This document shows positions 15,445 to 23,430 of a DNA stretch of 38,415 bases, one piece after another. Source of the DNA: an uncultured Prevotella sp. (lineage in GTDB: Bacteria; Bacteroidota; Bacteroidia; Bacteroidales; Bacteroidaceae). The position numbers and the translations under genes are program-made. The stretch is taken from assembly GCA_900322095.1 (NCBI GenBank), contig ONYS01000036.1, positions 1 to 38,415 on the forward strand, in the 5' to 3' direction. The notes beneath the pieces are model-generated. The model was not told the DNA's origin. It saw only the letters and a program-made list of their open reading frames with translations, and made no database searches. Position 1 is the first letter of the stretch, and each line of letters starts with the position of its first letter.

Positions 15445-15472
15445 CGGCGGCATTCCTGCCGCCGAATGATTT
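15445..15472. repeat. Hairpin plus dispersed 22-bp phrase shared with 31956-31977
   Basis: CGGCGGCA-TTCC-TGCCGCCG forms an 8-bp stem (15445-15464). The stretch 15451-15472 (starting CATTCCTGCCGC, ending GAATGATTT) recurs at 31956-31977 with one change in 22 bases. In the second copy the left arm of the stem is lost. Confidence 0.75.
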
Positions 15473-15503
15473 AACAAAGTATGTGACGTCAAATGATGTG
15501 TCA

Positions 15504-15601
15504 TGGCCTGGAAGGCCACACCTCAGAAACCGGGTACATGGTAGCGAAGCGGACATGTGCCCGGTAATGGACTATAAGGATTGCTTCTGCCTGGAAAGCA
15601 G
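15504..15601. repeat. Two stem-loops with a conserved CTGGAA loop and different stems
   Basis: The first is TGGC-CTGGAAG-GCCA at 15504-15518. The second is CTGC-CTGGAAA-GCAG at 15587-15601. Both are followed by a similar tail (ACACCTC-AGAAA and TACCTC-CGAAA). The stems differ at paired positions, but pairing is kept. Between them is a 12-bp stem ACCGGGTACATG/CATGTGCCCGGT (15529-15540, 15554-15565) with one G-U type pair. Confidence 0.6.
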
Positions 15602-15760
15602 TACCTCCGAAAGATAATGCCTTGAAAAGTAGATCAATGGGCACAGTGCATCTCCAGCCTTCTCTCCGGGTACATCCACTCGCTTTGCTCGTGTATTTAC
15701 TCGGTTTCTTTGATATTGTTTTCTTGGTAAATTTTCTTTTTTAACTTACTGCTCATGTCT

Positions 15761-16067
15761 CGTGACATTTGTCACGAAAGTGCGTGACAGCTGTCGCGAA
15801 CGAGCGTGACAGTTGTCACTAACGAACGTGACATTTGTCACGCACAAACGTGACAGTTGTCGCGTAAGATGATTATAGTTGTAACGAAAGAACGCAACAG
15901 CTTTTTCGAAAGAACGCAGCAGCTTTAGCGGAAGAACGCGTCAGCGTAACAATGTTTCGTGACGGTCGTCACAAAACAACGTGATGGTCGTCACGCACGA
16001 ACGTGACGGTCGTTACGCACGGACGTGATGTTCGTCACGAACAAACGTGACGGTCGTCACGAGACAT
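15761..16067 (+). repeat. 22-bp palindromic tandem array, locus 2 (14 units)
   Basis: Units start at 15761, 15783, 15805, 15827, 15849, 15871, 15893, 15915, 15937 (21 bp), 15958, 15980, 16002, 16024 and 16046. The consensus is CGTGACnnTnGTCACG plus a 6-nt A-rich linker. Units 1-5 have ATTT/AGCT/AGTT centres, 6-9 are degenerate, and 10-14 have GGTC or GTTC centres. Each good unit can form a 6-bp stem with a 4-nt loop. The array lies between the hydrolase and the terminator of the opposing operon. It has the same period and a related TGACAGCTGTCA core as the arrays at 2027 and 31744. Confidence 0.92.
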
Positions 16068-16125
16068 TTATAATCGGTGAGCATACTTGAAAGAAATGGT
16101 TCTGGCAACATAAATCATGTGCAGA

Positions 16126-16166
16126 GCAAAAAAAATGAGCAATACCTCAGCGGGGTATTGCTCATT
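16126..16166 (-). terminator. Rho-independent terminator of the ten-gene minus-strand operon
   Basis: A perfect 13-bp stem, AATGAGCAATACC (16134-16146) with GGTATTGCTCATT (16154-16166), and a 7-nt loop. On the minus strand it is followed by a run of T (A-run 16128-16135 on plus). It lies about 100 bp after the DUF6080 stop. There is no T-run on the plus side, so it acts on minus-strand transcripts. Confidence 0.9.
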
Positions 16167-16268
16167 CTGCAATGTCGAAACATGCGTTTACATTAAAATA
16201 GGTGTAGCGCCAGCGATTATCCATACCTTATAATATAGGCATCCTTGACTATTGGTGGTATTCTCTTT

Positions 16269-17597
16269 CTATGCCAGATACTGCACGATGAGCGTGAGAT
16301 TGTAGGCCAGCATGGCGGCGGCAATAAGCAGAACCATGAAGGTGAGCAGGCGGCGGGGCCAGTCGCGCAGTCGGCTAATCAGGAATCCTATCATCAACGG
16401 CAGGACGAAGGCCCAATGACAAGCCATGATATAAACTTCGTTGAGGCCGAATCCGAAAACAAAATGAATCACTACATCGAAGCCCAACCACGACATGGCC
16501 AACCACGCCAGTCGCTGACGCAGGGCTACAATAAAGCCCAATACTGCCAATATAAACAATATGGCCTCGATGGCGTAAGGCACAGCGCTCTCGTAGGAAA
16601 TGAATGTTGGGCGGCCCGTGCCAATATCTTCGAGCAGGTGGAAGCGGTGGAGAATCAGCGTCTCGCCCATGAAGTTCTCGCGCAATGAGGCCCAGCGAGG
16701 CGTCTGTGTGTCTGCCCAGCGAAGGTACGTGGCGAAAGGACTCTTGCTTTCTTCGTGGTGCGGGGCCCGTTGGGCGGTGGGTTTGGGTTGAGGCTTCTTT
16801 TCAGCCCTCTGTTTAGCGGCAGTGCGTGCCTCTATGTCGGGCTTCACGACGAGCTCGAATGAGATTTTGCCTATTCCCCAAATCAGCAATACGCCACAGG
16901 CCAGTGCGGCAACGTTGCGCCAGCGGAAGACGCGGCGGCCGTTGACAAGCCATTGCGCGAGCAGCGTCTTCACGCCATTGGTGAGTGTCACGCCGGCCGT
17001 GAGGATGAACAGCCAGAAGGTCTCAGCAGTGGTCATGGGCTTTCGCGATGCCATGCGGCGCCCTGCGAGCCACAGAGTGAAGAGCAGGAGAAAGAACGAG
17101 AAGATGAAATGGTCGGGAACAGCCGTGCTCACCATAATCATGCCAAACGACAGAAGCAGCCAGACAAGCGTGGCGGACTCAAAGCCCGACAGCAGCAGCG
17201 TGTCGCGAAGCAGGCGGAAGAAAAACAGAAAGCCATAGAAAGCGCAGAGACCGAGCTGCAGGCCCAGCACCCACTGCACGCTGTTGTAGCCCGTGATGAG
17301 CAACAGGAGTCGCGTCACGGCCCACGTGGGGAGCAGAAAATAGGGCAGCAGCGGATGGCGGAAACAAATGTTGTAGAAGATGTTCCAACGGGAGGACATC
17401 GAATAGAGCAGCGCGTCGAAGCCCGAGACGTGGAATTTGCTGGGGAATGGACCGAAGACGCTGTCGCTGGGCTGGGAGAACAGCGGCCAGTAATGCAGAA
17501 TCACCAGCAGGTTGACCGTCAGCACCACGAGCAATACGGGAAGCATTGCCGGCCATTCGTCACGATGGACACGAAAAAGACGAAGAAAGCGTTGCAT
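16269..17597 (-). CDS. DUF6080-type polytopic membrane protein (possible GT-C glycosyltransferase)
   Basis: 442 residues from the ATG at 17597, which overlaps the GtrA stop by one base (TAATG); a longer frame to 17672 lies inside gtrA. It has about ten hydrophobic helices, a long loop after the first helix (HYWPLFSQPSDSVFGPFPSK) and a charged, Pro/Lys/Gln-rich cytoplasmic-looking insert around 275-300. The topology resembles GT-C enzymes that use polyprenyl-phosphate sugars, and the operon supplies such a donor pathway. No DxD-type motif is certain. It is the last gene before the terminator at 16126-16166. The family name is from memory of Prevotella/Bacteroides proteins; the enzyme role is inference. 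Confidence 0.7.
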   Translation of the reverse strand: MQRFLRLFRVHRDEWPAMLPVLLVVLTVNLLVILHYWPLFSQPSDSVFGPFPSKFHVSGFDALLYSMSSRWNIFYNICFRHPLLPYFLLPTWAVTRLLLLITGYNSVQWVLGLQLGLCAFYGFLFFFRLLRDTLLLSGFESATLVWLLLSFGMIMVSTAVPDHFIFSFFLLLFTLWLAGRRMASRKPMTTAETFWLFILTAGVTLTNGVKTLLAQWLVNGRRVFRWRNVAALACGVLLIWGIGKISFELVVKPDIEARTAAKQRAEKKPQPKPTAQRAPHHEESKSPFATYLRWADTQTPRWASLRENFMGETLILHRFHLLEDIGTGRPTFISYESAVPYAIEAILFILAVLGFIVALRQRLAWLAMSWLGFDVVIHFVFGFGLNEVYIMACHWAFVLPLMIGFLISRLRDWPRRLLTFMVLLIAAAMLAYNLTLIVQYLA

Positions 17598-18028
17598 TAT
17601 CGTTTGAGAAAAAACCTGACGAGAAGAAAATTGACCGGCACGCAGATGCAGAACATCGGTATCGGTGCCCACTTATTGCTCACGCCGATGAAGAGGAAGA
17701 AGTTGAGCGTCACCATCTGCAAGAGATAGTTGACGACGTGGGAGAAGAGAAAACCGGCTCCACGGCGCGTGTTGGCCTTGACGCGGAAGGTGAACCGCGT
17801 GGAGGCGAAGAAGTTGAAGACGAAGCTGAGGATGTAGCCAATCGTCATGCTCACCGACGACCACAGATGGGAGTGGGCCGCCGACAGCGACTTGGGCGCC
17901 AGCCACACCAGCAGGAGATAGATGCCATACTGCAACAGCGTGGCCACCACGCCGACAATGCCAAACCTCACGACCTCGCCCAGTTGGGCACGGTGCTCGC
18001 TACTTAAACGGCTTATAATATTTTTCAT
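17597..18028 (-). CDS. GtrA family membrane protein
   Basis: 143 residues with four transmembrane helices: VVRFGIVGVVATLLQYGIYL, a second near SVSMTIGYILSFVFNFFAS, then NYLLQMVTLNFFLFIGVS and PMFCICVPVNFLLVRFF. F-N-F-F-x-x-R-x-x-F (FNFFASTRFTF) is the GtrA hallmark. GtrA proteins are thought to move or present polyprenyl-phosphate sugars; mycobacterial Rv3789 works with decaprenyl-phosphoryl arabinose. The ATG at 18028 overlaps the upstream HAD gene by 29 bp; a TTG two codons earlier is possible. Tight packing with the UbiA, HAD and DUF6080 genes supports one pathway. Confidence 0.9.
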   Translation of the reverse strand: MKNIISRLSSEHRAQLGEVVRFGIVGVVATLLQYGIYLLLVWLAPKSLSAAHSHLWSSVSMTIGYILSFVFNFFASTRFTFRVKANTRRGAGFLFSHVVNYLLQMVTLNFFLFIGVSNKWAPIPMFCICVPVNFLLVRFFLKR

Positions 18029-18623
18029 CGGCAAAATCCATCATTTCTTTGTCTCCCCTGCTGTCGCCAAAGGCGATGAGCCGGTATTCTTCGCGATAAG
18101 GATAAAGCTGGGTGATGCGGCGCACCTTCTCGGCGCCGTAGCAGTTGGGCGTGGCGAAGTGGCCCGTGAGCCAACTGCCGTGAACCTCAGCCCTCGTGCC
18201 CACGATGCGCACCTGGGGATGCTGTCCCGTCGTCGTCAGTCCGGCCTGCTCGAAGAAGGGGCGCACCCAGTTGTCTACGCTCGCGCTGACGATGAGCACG
18301 TCGCAGCCCTCCCTGACGGCTTCCTTCACGCGCTGCATGCCCTTGGCCCGGATGATGCGGGCCCGGCGGCGGGCGAAGTGCTCGCAGAGATCGTTAAAAT
18401 AGCCCTCGTCGACATCGTGGAAGAAGAAGTGGAACAGCCGCTCCTTGCACTTGCCGTTGTCGTAGAGATGCAGTTTCATCAGCACGATGAGCGGCAGAAA
18501 CATCAACAGCCCATAGGCGAGCGTGATCCGGCCACGGCTGAAAGCTATGAAGTCTATGAGCGAATCGTGGCGGGTGAGGGTTCCGTCGAAGTCGAAGGCG
18601 TATATTTTCTTTCTATGTTTCAT
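18000..18623 (-). CDS. HAD-IB family phosphatase
   Basis: 207 residues from the ATG at 18623; the frame extends to 18662 but that part overlaps the UbiA gene. Motif I is FDFDGTLT (nucleophile D11, D13), motif II is VSAS in CDVLIVSASVDNWV, and motif IV is FGDSRGDKEM. The cap contains hydrophobic stretches (YGLLMFLPLIVLMKL) that may bind the membrane or a lipid. The family includes phosphoserine phosphatase-like enzymes. Next to a UbiA-type phosphoribosyltransferase homologue the likely substrate is polyprenyl-phosphoryl-5-phosphoribose, the 5-phosphate being removed; this is inferred from context. It begins 2 bp after the UbiA stop. Confidence 0.88.
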   Translation of the reverse strand: MKHRKKIYAFDFDGTLTRHDSLIDFIAFSRGRITLAYGLLMFLPLIVLMKLHLYDNGKCKERLFHFFFHDVDEGYFNDLCEHFARRRARIIRAKGMQRVKEAVREGCDVLIVSASVDNWVRPFFEQAGLTTTGQHPQVRIVGTRAEVHGSWLTGHFATPNCYGAEKVRRITQLYPYREEYRLIAFGDSRGDKEMMDFADEKYYKPFK

Positions 18624-18625
18624 TC

Positions 18626-19534
18626 TTAAAAATAGATGATGAAGAGGTAGGACAAGCCCCAAGCCAGCACGACCAGTTGCGTGAAGCGGTCGCGCAGGAT
18701 GACCTTTGTCGGGTCGCCGCTCTTCTTGTCGACAACGGCGATCTGTATGTAGCGCAGCAATCCCACCAGTACGAAGATGGTCGTCAGATAGACATAGTGG
18801 CTGTTGAAGCGCGCTGTAACCTCGGGCGACACCGTGTACATGATGTAGCAGACGAGCGTGATGCTGGCGGTGATGGTGATTGCCTGATTGATAAACGTAA
18901 GATTATAGCGAATCGTATTTTTGCGGGGCGGTTTTCCTGTTGATTCCATCCGCAGCACGTCGTCGCGCCGCTTGGCGAAAGCCAGGAAGAGCGTGAGCAG
19001 GAAGGTCATCAGCACGAGCCAGTTGCTGGGTTCGATGTCGGTGGCGAGTCCGCCGGCAAGAATGCGAAGCACGAAGCCGAAGGCGATGACGCAGACGTCG
19101 ATGATGGCATAGCTTTTCAGCCACACGCAATAGCCGACGTTCATCGCCCAATAGCCGAGCACAACGGCGCCGACGGTCAGTCCACGGTCGCCCATCAGCG
19201 GACAGCAGCCCAGCGACAAGAGCAGCATGACCATCATGAGCACGTAGGCAGCGAGCACCGACACCTGGCCTGAGGCGATGGGACGGTGGCACTTGACGGG
19301 ATGCTGGCGGTCGGCCTCCACGTCGACAATGTCGTTGAGACAGTAGATGGATGAGGCGGCCAGCGAGAAGGCCACGAAGGTGATGAGAGCTTCGATGAAC
19401 AAGGAGGTATTGGCCATCTGTCCGCCGAAAAACAGCGGCAGGAAGACGAAGAAGTTCTTCACCCACTGCCGCGGTCGGATGATGCGGATGGCGGGCAAAA
19501 GATATGTGGACCAAAGACGTGATATGTTATGCAT
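18626..19534 (-). CDS. UbiA-family prenyltransferase, decaprenyl-phosphate phosphoribosyltransferase-like
   Basis: 302 residues from the ATG at 19534, 4 bp after the preceding stop; a start at 19558 would overlap that gene by 20 bp. Nine hydrophobic helices are visible. The first Asp-rich motif is NDIVDVEADRQHP and the second region has FAKRRDDVLRM, as in UbiA enzymes. RPRQWVKNFFVFLPLFFGG at the N-terminus resembles the Rv3806c group, which transfers phosphoribose from PRPP to decaprenyl phosphate, rather than quinone-pathway UbiA. The HAD phosphatase and GtrA partners support that reading. The product would be a lipid-linked pentose for envelope glycans. The lipid and the final acceptor are unknown. 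Confidence 0.87.
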   Translation of the reverse strand: MHNISRLWSTYLLPAIRIIRPRQWVKNFFVFLPLFFGGQMANTSLFIEALITFVAFSLAASSIYCLNDIVDVEADRQHPVKCHRPIASGQVSVLAAYVLMMVMLLLSLGCCPLMGDRGLTVGAVVLGYWAMNVGYCVWLKSYAIIDVCVIAFGFVLRILAGGLATDIEPSNWLVLMTFLLTLFLAFAKRRDDVLRMESTGKPPRKNTIRYNLTFINQAITITASITLVCYIMYTVSPEVTARFNSHYVYLTTIFVLVGLLRYIQIAVVDKKSGDPTKVILRDRFTQLVVLAWGLSYLFIIYF

Positions 19535-19538
19535 TGCT

Positions 19539-20543
19539 TTAACTATTTTTTGGAACACAGAGACTCAGTACGCGATGGAGCACCCACGCCGTGGGCAACG
19601 TGATGGCACAGCAGAGGAAGAACGTGGGCCAATAGCCCAGTTGCAGCCGGTTGAGCCAGGGTATGACGAAGCCCGCATGGATGAGATAGGTCTCGAGGCT
19701 GATGGCTCCCACGAAGGTCAGACATCGGTTGAGCCCCGACGGCGTGCGGCGCAAGAGGCGGTTGAGCAGCAGGATGGCCGTGACGGTGAGGGGGATGTAG
19801 AGCATGCGCTCGATGAAGAGCGGAAACGTTCCGTGGGCGGTCTGCTCGAGGAAGATGCTGGCTGCCAGCGGCATGACAAAGCCGAGGATAATCAGCCAGA
19901 TGGTGGCTCCGTCGAGCTTGCGCTTCGCCATGACCTCAGCTCCCATGTTGATGCCGATGAAGAAGATGGGCACGCGGCTCCAGAAAATCTCCAGATGACC
20001 CAGCGCTGCATGGATGGGCGCCACCCACTGCACGAGTATACACCAGCAGATCATCAGCACGGGAGCCCAGCGATAGACGGGATGTCGGCGGATGAGTTCC
20101 ATATAGGCTGGCGCTAAGAGATAGAGCATCATCGTTGCGGGGATGTACCAGAAGGTGAGTTCGGCGTGGAGCCAGAAGTCCCAGTTGATGGCGATGTCGC
20201 CGATGAGGTCAACGAGACTGGTCGAATGGTAGCCGTGCTGGAGGTAGTCGGGAATGTAGTAGGCGCAGGCCACGACCAGCCAGGCAGGATAGATGCGCCA
20301 CAGCCTGCGGCGGAAGAACCGCTTCAAGTCGGGATAGCGCGTCCAGGAGTACCATAGTCCGATGCCGCTCAGGAAGAGAAACATGTCCACGCCGATGTTG
20401 CCCATGCGGCGCAGCCCGTAGAAGCTGTCGCTGCGGGGCAGTGCCACGTGGAAGAGCACGATGAAGAGCATGGCCAGTCCCATGAGCTCACCACGGAAGC
20501 GCGAGATGTTGGCAAGTTCGATGTCGGGAATCCTCTTCATCAT
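19539..20543 (-). CDS. Acyltransferase 3 family membrane protein (second of two)
   Basis: 334 residues from the ATG at 20543, which shares ATGA with the stop of the upstream acyltransferase; the frame runs back to 20603 inside that gene. It has ten or so helices. The N-terminal motif FRGELMGLAMLFIVLFHVAL carries the conserved His of the family, and GNIGVDMFLFLSGIGLWYSW gives the second signature. Members O-acetylate or O-acylate surface polysaccharides, lipid A or peptidoglycan, taking the acyl group from the cytoplasm. It is translationally coupled to its neighbour. Substrate unknown; an envelope glycan made by this operon is a reasonable guess. Confidence 0.9.
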   Translation of the reverse strand: MMKRIPDIELANISRFRGELMGLAMLFIVLFHVALPRSDSFYGLRRMGNIGVDMFLFLSGIGLWYSWTRYPDLKRFFRRRLWRIYPAWLVVACAYYIPDYLQHGYHSTSLVDLIGDIAINWDFWLHAELTFWYIPATMMLYLLAPAYMELIRRHPVYRWAPVLMICWCILVQWVAPIHAALGHLEIFWSRVPIFFIGINMGAEVMAKRKLDGATIWLIILGFVMPLAASIFLEQTAHGTFPLFIERMLYIPLTVTAILLLNRLLRRTPSGLNRCLTFVGAISLETYLIHAGFVIPWLNRLQLGYWPTFFLCCAITLPTAWVLHRVLSLCVPKNS

Positions 20544-21619
20544 CTGCGCAGGGTTGGATTGGGAATCTTGTTGAGCAACAGCCTGAACAGCCATGCCAGG
20601 CACACGGAGGCCACGACATAGAGCAGCAGTCCGGTCCAGACGTCACCGGCGCGGCTGATGGGGATGAAGATCTTTCGGGTGATGGGGTGGCAGACGAACA
20701 GCGCCGCCGAGATGCCGCCCATCCATGCGCATCCGTCCAGGAGCAGGGGCCAGTGGGCCAGCAGTCGGACGAGAGCCACGCCAGCCGTGCAGACAAAGGC
20801 AGGGACGAGCGACCAGCCGATGAAGCTGCCGCTAAGCATGACGATGAGCAGCGAGCTAAGGAGCAGCGTGAGCAGGTCGGTCAGCACGGGATTCAGCCGC
20901 CCGCGCCATCTGAGCAGGGGCTCCTCAAACCGCGCATACAGAAGGCCGAGGGCAAAGGGCAGCATGCCGCCCATGAAGTTGTAGCGGTAGCGCTCGAGAG
21001 CCGCGCCTTCTGGGTCGAAGAACCATTGGGCCACGGTGAACGCCACGGCCAGCGCTATGGTCCATCCCCAATGACGGCGATAGAGCAACAGCCGGTAGAC
21101 GATATAGAGTTGGAGCATGAGGCCGAAGAACCAGTAGGGTCCCGGCCAGATGACTTTGCTGGGATTGGGCAGCACGTTGTTGACCAACAGCAGCTGGGCA
21201 ATGACATCCGTGAAATGATAGTGATGGGGCTGGGGGGTGATGGCGTCGAGCATGGTGAAGGCAACGAAGCCAACAATCATCATCTTGAAAAGTTTCAGGA
21301 AGTGATAGCAAACGAAGGGAACGGTGGAAATACGGGTTTGCTGATTGGCCTCGTATTTGCGCACGAGACCGAAGGCGCTGAGAAAAAGGAACAGTGGTAC
21401 GCCGTAATGACCGAAGAACGAAAGGAGATGCAACGGCAGTGAGGCGTCGGCGCACTGCACGGCATGGGCAAGCCGGTCAACGTTGAGCTGGAAATACTGA
21501 TATTCGTTTTCCTTCACGATGGGACCGAGCCAATGACAATAGTTGTGGAGAAAGATGCCGATGATGGCAATTCCACGAAGGGCGTTGCATTCTGTGCGCG
21601 AAAATCCGTTATTCGTCAT
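20540..21619 (-). CDS. Acyltransferase 3 family membrane protein (first of two)
   Basis: 359 residues with about ten transmembrane helices. CNALRGIAIIGIFLHNYCHW has the R-x(10)-H family signature, and FFGHYGVPLFLFLSAFGLV is the second conserved block. The ATG overlaps the stop of the phosphoethanolamine-transferase-like gene by 4 bp (ATGA), and the stop overlaps the next acyltransferase start in the same way. Two different acyltransferases in series suggest two O-acylations of one envelope molecule or a donor/acceptor split. The two proteins are clearly divergent, not a recent duplication. Confidence 0.9.
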   Translation of the reverse strand: MTNNGFSRTECNALRGIAIIGIFLHNYCHWLGPIVKENEYQYFQLNVDRLAHAVQCADASLPLHLLSFFGHYGVPLFLFLSAFGLVRKYEANQQTRISTVPFVCYHFLKLFKMMIVGFVAFTMLDAITPQPHHYHFTDVIAQLLLVNNVLPNPSKVIWPGPYWFFGLMLQLYIVYRLLLYRRHWGWTIALAVAFTVAQWFFDPEGAALERYRYNFMGGMLPFALGLLYARFEEPLLRWRGRLNPVLTDLLTLLLSSLLIVMLSGSFIGWSLVPAFVCTAGVALVRLLAHWPLLLDGCAWMGGISAALFVCHPITRKIFIPISRAGDVWTGLLLYVVASVCLAWLFRLLLNKIPNPTLRR

Positions 21620-23421
21620 GGGCGTAATGTGTCGTAGTCAACTGAGTTCTTGAGCAGCCGTGGCCGTTTCTCGTCGTATTGCGGACTGAGAATGTCAAAC
21701 TGCGGCTGGTAGAGCTGTGTGTAGATGCCTGCCAGATGGAGCATCAGGTAGGGCAGGGCGTCGGTCATGAATCGGCGGTGGCGGGCTGCGGTGATGGTGT
21801 GCCAGAGGTCGGGATGCCGCTGACGGAAGATGCGCGAGCCGTAGATCCAGAACGGAATCTCAAACTCGTAGTGGGCCAGCTTGTAGTCGACGCGGGCCGA
21901 ATGCAGACGGCAGATGAATCCTCTGTTCTCCTCGTAGCACTCCTCGCCGTGGTCGGGCATGTAGATGACGACGGCGTCCTGCTTGGCGAAGAGTTTCACG
22001 ACGGCCGCCACGATGCTGTCGTTGTAGAGCACGGCGTTGTCGTAGTCGGCCAGCACGGCGCGCTGCTTGTCGTTGAGCTCTGTGCGCCAGCCGTAGTCGT
22101 CCTTGGTGAACTTTCTGCGGTCGGCGGGATAGCGGTCGGGATACGTTACGTGCTGCCCCAGGAGGTGGATGATGGTGAGGTTGTGGTCGGTGTCCTCACG
22201 CTTCAGCGCGGCATAGTCGTCGAGCAGTCCTTCGTCGTAGGTGTGGAGCGAGGTGTTGCGGGTGTCGAATTCCTGCTCGCTGAGCGTGGGGTCGTTGAGG
22301 AAGAAACCGCCGCTGAAGTCGTAGACCTCCTCCTTGGCCTTGGAGAGGAACTGATTGGTGATGAACGTGACGTGGTAGCCGGCCTTGCGGAATATCTGCG
22401 GGAACAGCGGATAGTCGCACCAGTCGCCCTGCTGTCCCACGACATGCATCGACAGCACGTTCTTGAACACGTAGCTCGTGAGATTGAAGGGCGTCACGAC
22501 ATCGTCGAATCGCACCAGTTCGCCCCGCCGCATCAGCCTGCGCTGACGGGGAGTGGTGGGCATGCGGTAGCCGTAGAGCTGACTGTGGTGGCGGCCGTAG
22601 CTCTCACCGATGATGAGCACGATGCGCGGTGTGGTGAACTTGCAACTGTCGACTCTGACTTTTGCCGAGGCCTTGAGCAGCGTGTTCACCTGCTTGTTGG
22701 CGAGATTGTTGCTGCGGACGCTGAAGGCCAGCCGGTAGACAGGCTCATACATCACGGCATGACCGCGAGTGGCGAGCAGCCGTTCGATGTCGCCCAGTGA
22801 GGGAACCGACATGATTTTGGCCACGGCCTGCTTGTTGCCGGCGCTCTTCGGCCAGGCCAGGGACAAGATAACCATCACCAATACGCCAGCCACGGCTCCT
22901 TCTCTGTTCCGCCGCCAGCGAATAGTAGGCAACTTGACGTGGGGCAGACGGAAGGCGCGCCAGAGCTTGTGGCGAAGGGTGAAGATGACGTGGGCAAAGA
23001 GCAGGAGCAGCAGCCAGCCGACGGGTGTCGAGGCAAGTGAGGGGTCGAGGAAGGTGGACAGAAACTCGCTGGCCTCGCGCGGGTCGGTCTCGCCCACGAG
23101 CATGAGCATCGTTGGCGTGAGCGTGGAGTCGAACTTCACCAGACAGTAGAGGTCGATGAAGGCGACGGCGTAGAGAATCACGTAGAGCACCCGCCGCGTC
23201 CAGAGCCTTATGCGGCCGGGCAGCAAGGCCAGCACGACGCACAGCGCGTAGACGTCGATGAAGAGTTCGGCATAGAGCGCGTCGTAATGGCTCGACGAAT
23301 AGTCAAGCCACGAACAGGCCAGCCCCAACGCATACATGAAGACAAAGAATGCTCCATTCCTGCGCAGGGGTTCGAAGAAGAGCGACGCACCGCTCAGCAC
23401 GTATTTCATCAACGTTAGCAT
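21616..23421 (-). CDS. Phosphoethanolamine transferase-like sulfatase-fold membrane enzyme
   Basis: 601 residues. Five helices span about 20-185, then a periplasmic alkaline-phosphatase-fold domain begins at RIVLIIGESYGRHHSQLYGY (about 268-287; Glu of GES is a metal ligand). VTPFNLTSYVFKNVLSM holds the region of the nucleophilic Thr, IHLLGQHVTYPDRYP carries His/Asp and YMPDHGEECYEE gives further metal ligands. The layout matches EptA/CptA-type enzymes that add phosphoethanolamine to lipid A or core sugars, which can lower cationic peptide binding. The exact acceptor is unknown. The start is 9 bp after the nadD stop; Met5 at 23409 is an alternative start. Confidence 0.88.
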   Translation of the reverse strand: MLTLMKYVLSGASLFFEPLRRNGAFFVFMYALGLACSWLDYSSSHYDALYAELFIDVYALCVVLALLPGRIRLWTRRVLYVILYAVAFIDLYCLVKFDSTLTPTMLMLVGETDPREASEFLSTFLDPSLASTPVGWLLLLLFAHVIFTLRHKLWRAFRLPHVKLPTIRWRRNREGAVAGVLVMVILSLAWPKSAGNKQAVAKIMSVPSLGDIERLLATRGHAVMYEPVYRLAFSVRSNNLANKQVNTLLKASAKVRVDSCKFTTPRIVLIIGESYGRHHSQLYGYRMPTTPRQRRLMRRGELVRFDDVVTPFNLTSYVFKNVLSMHVVGQQGDWCDYPLFPQIFRKAGYHVTFITNQFLSKAKEEVYDFSGGFFLNDPTLSEQEFDTRNTSLHTYDEGLLDDYAALKREDTDHNLTIIHLLGQHVTYPDRYPADRRKFTKDDYGWRTELNDKQRAVLADYDNAVLYNDSIVAAVVKLFAKQDAVVIYMPDHGEECYEENRGFICRLHSARVDYKLAHYEFEIPFWIYGSRIFRQRHPDLWHTITAARHRRFMTDALPYLMLHLAGIYTQLYQPQFDILSPQYDEKRPRLLKNSVDYDTLRP

Positions 23422-23430
23422 ATCCTTAAG

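Larger units (their letters stand above)
15169..15760. other. Gene-free, hairpin-rich region after the hydrolase gene
   Basis: No coding potential. It contains an inverted repeat GGGTTGCGT/ACGCAACCC (15241-15249, 15285-15293), a CCCCC-AA-GGGGG hairpin (15291-15302), a CGGCGGCA/TGCCGCCG hairpin (15445-15464), a pair of CTGGAA-loop hairpins (15504, 15587) and a 12-bp stem at 15529-15565. The near-duplicate phrases TTCGCTTTGCTCATG (about 15346) and CTCGCTTTGCTCGTG (about 15679) mark further repeat debris. Confidence 0.6.

Noticed and set aside
15761-16067. CRISPR array
   Set aside because: Repeat units are contiguous and all alike; there are no unique spacers and no cas genes nearby.
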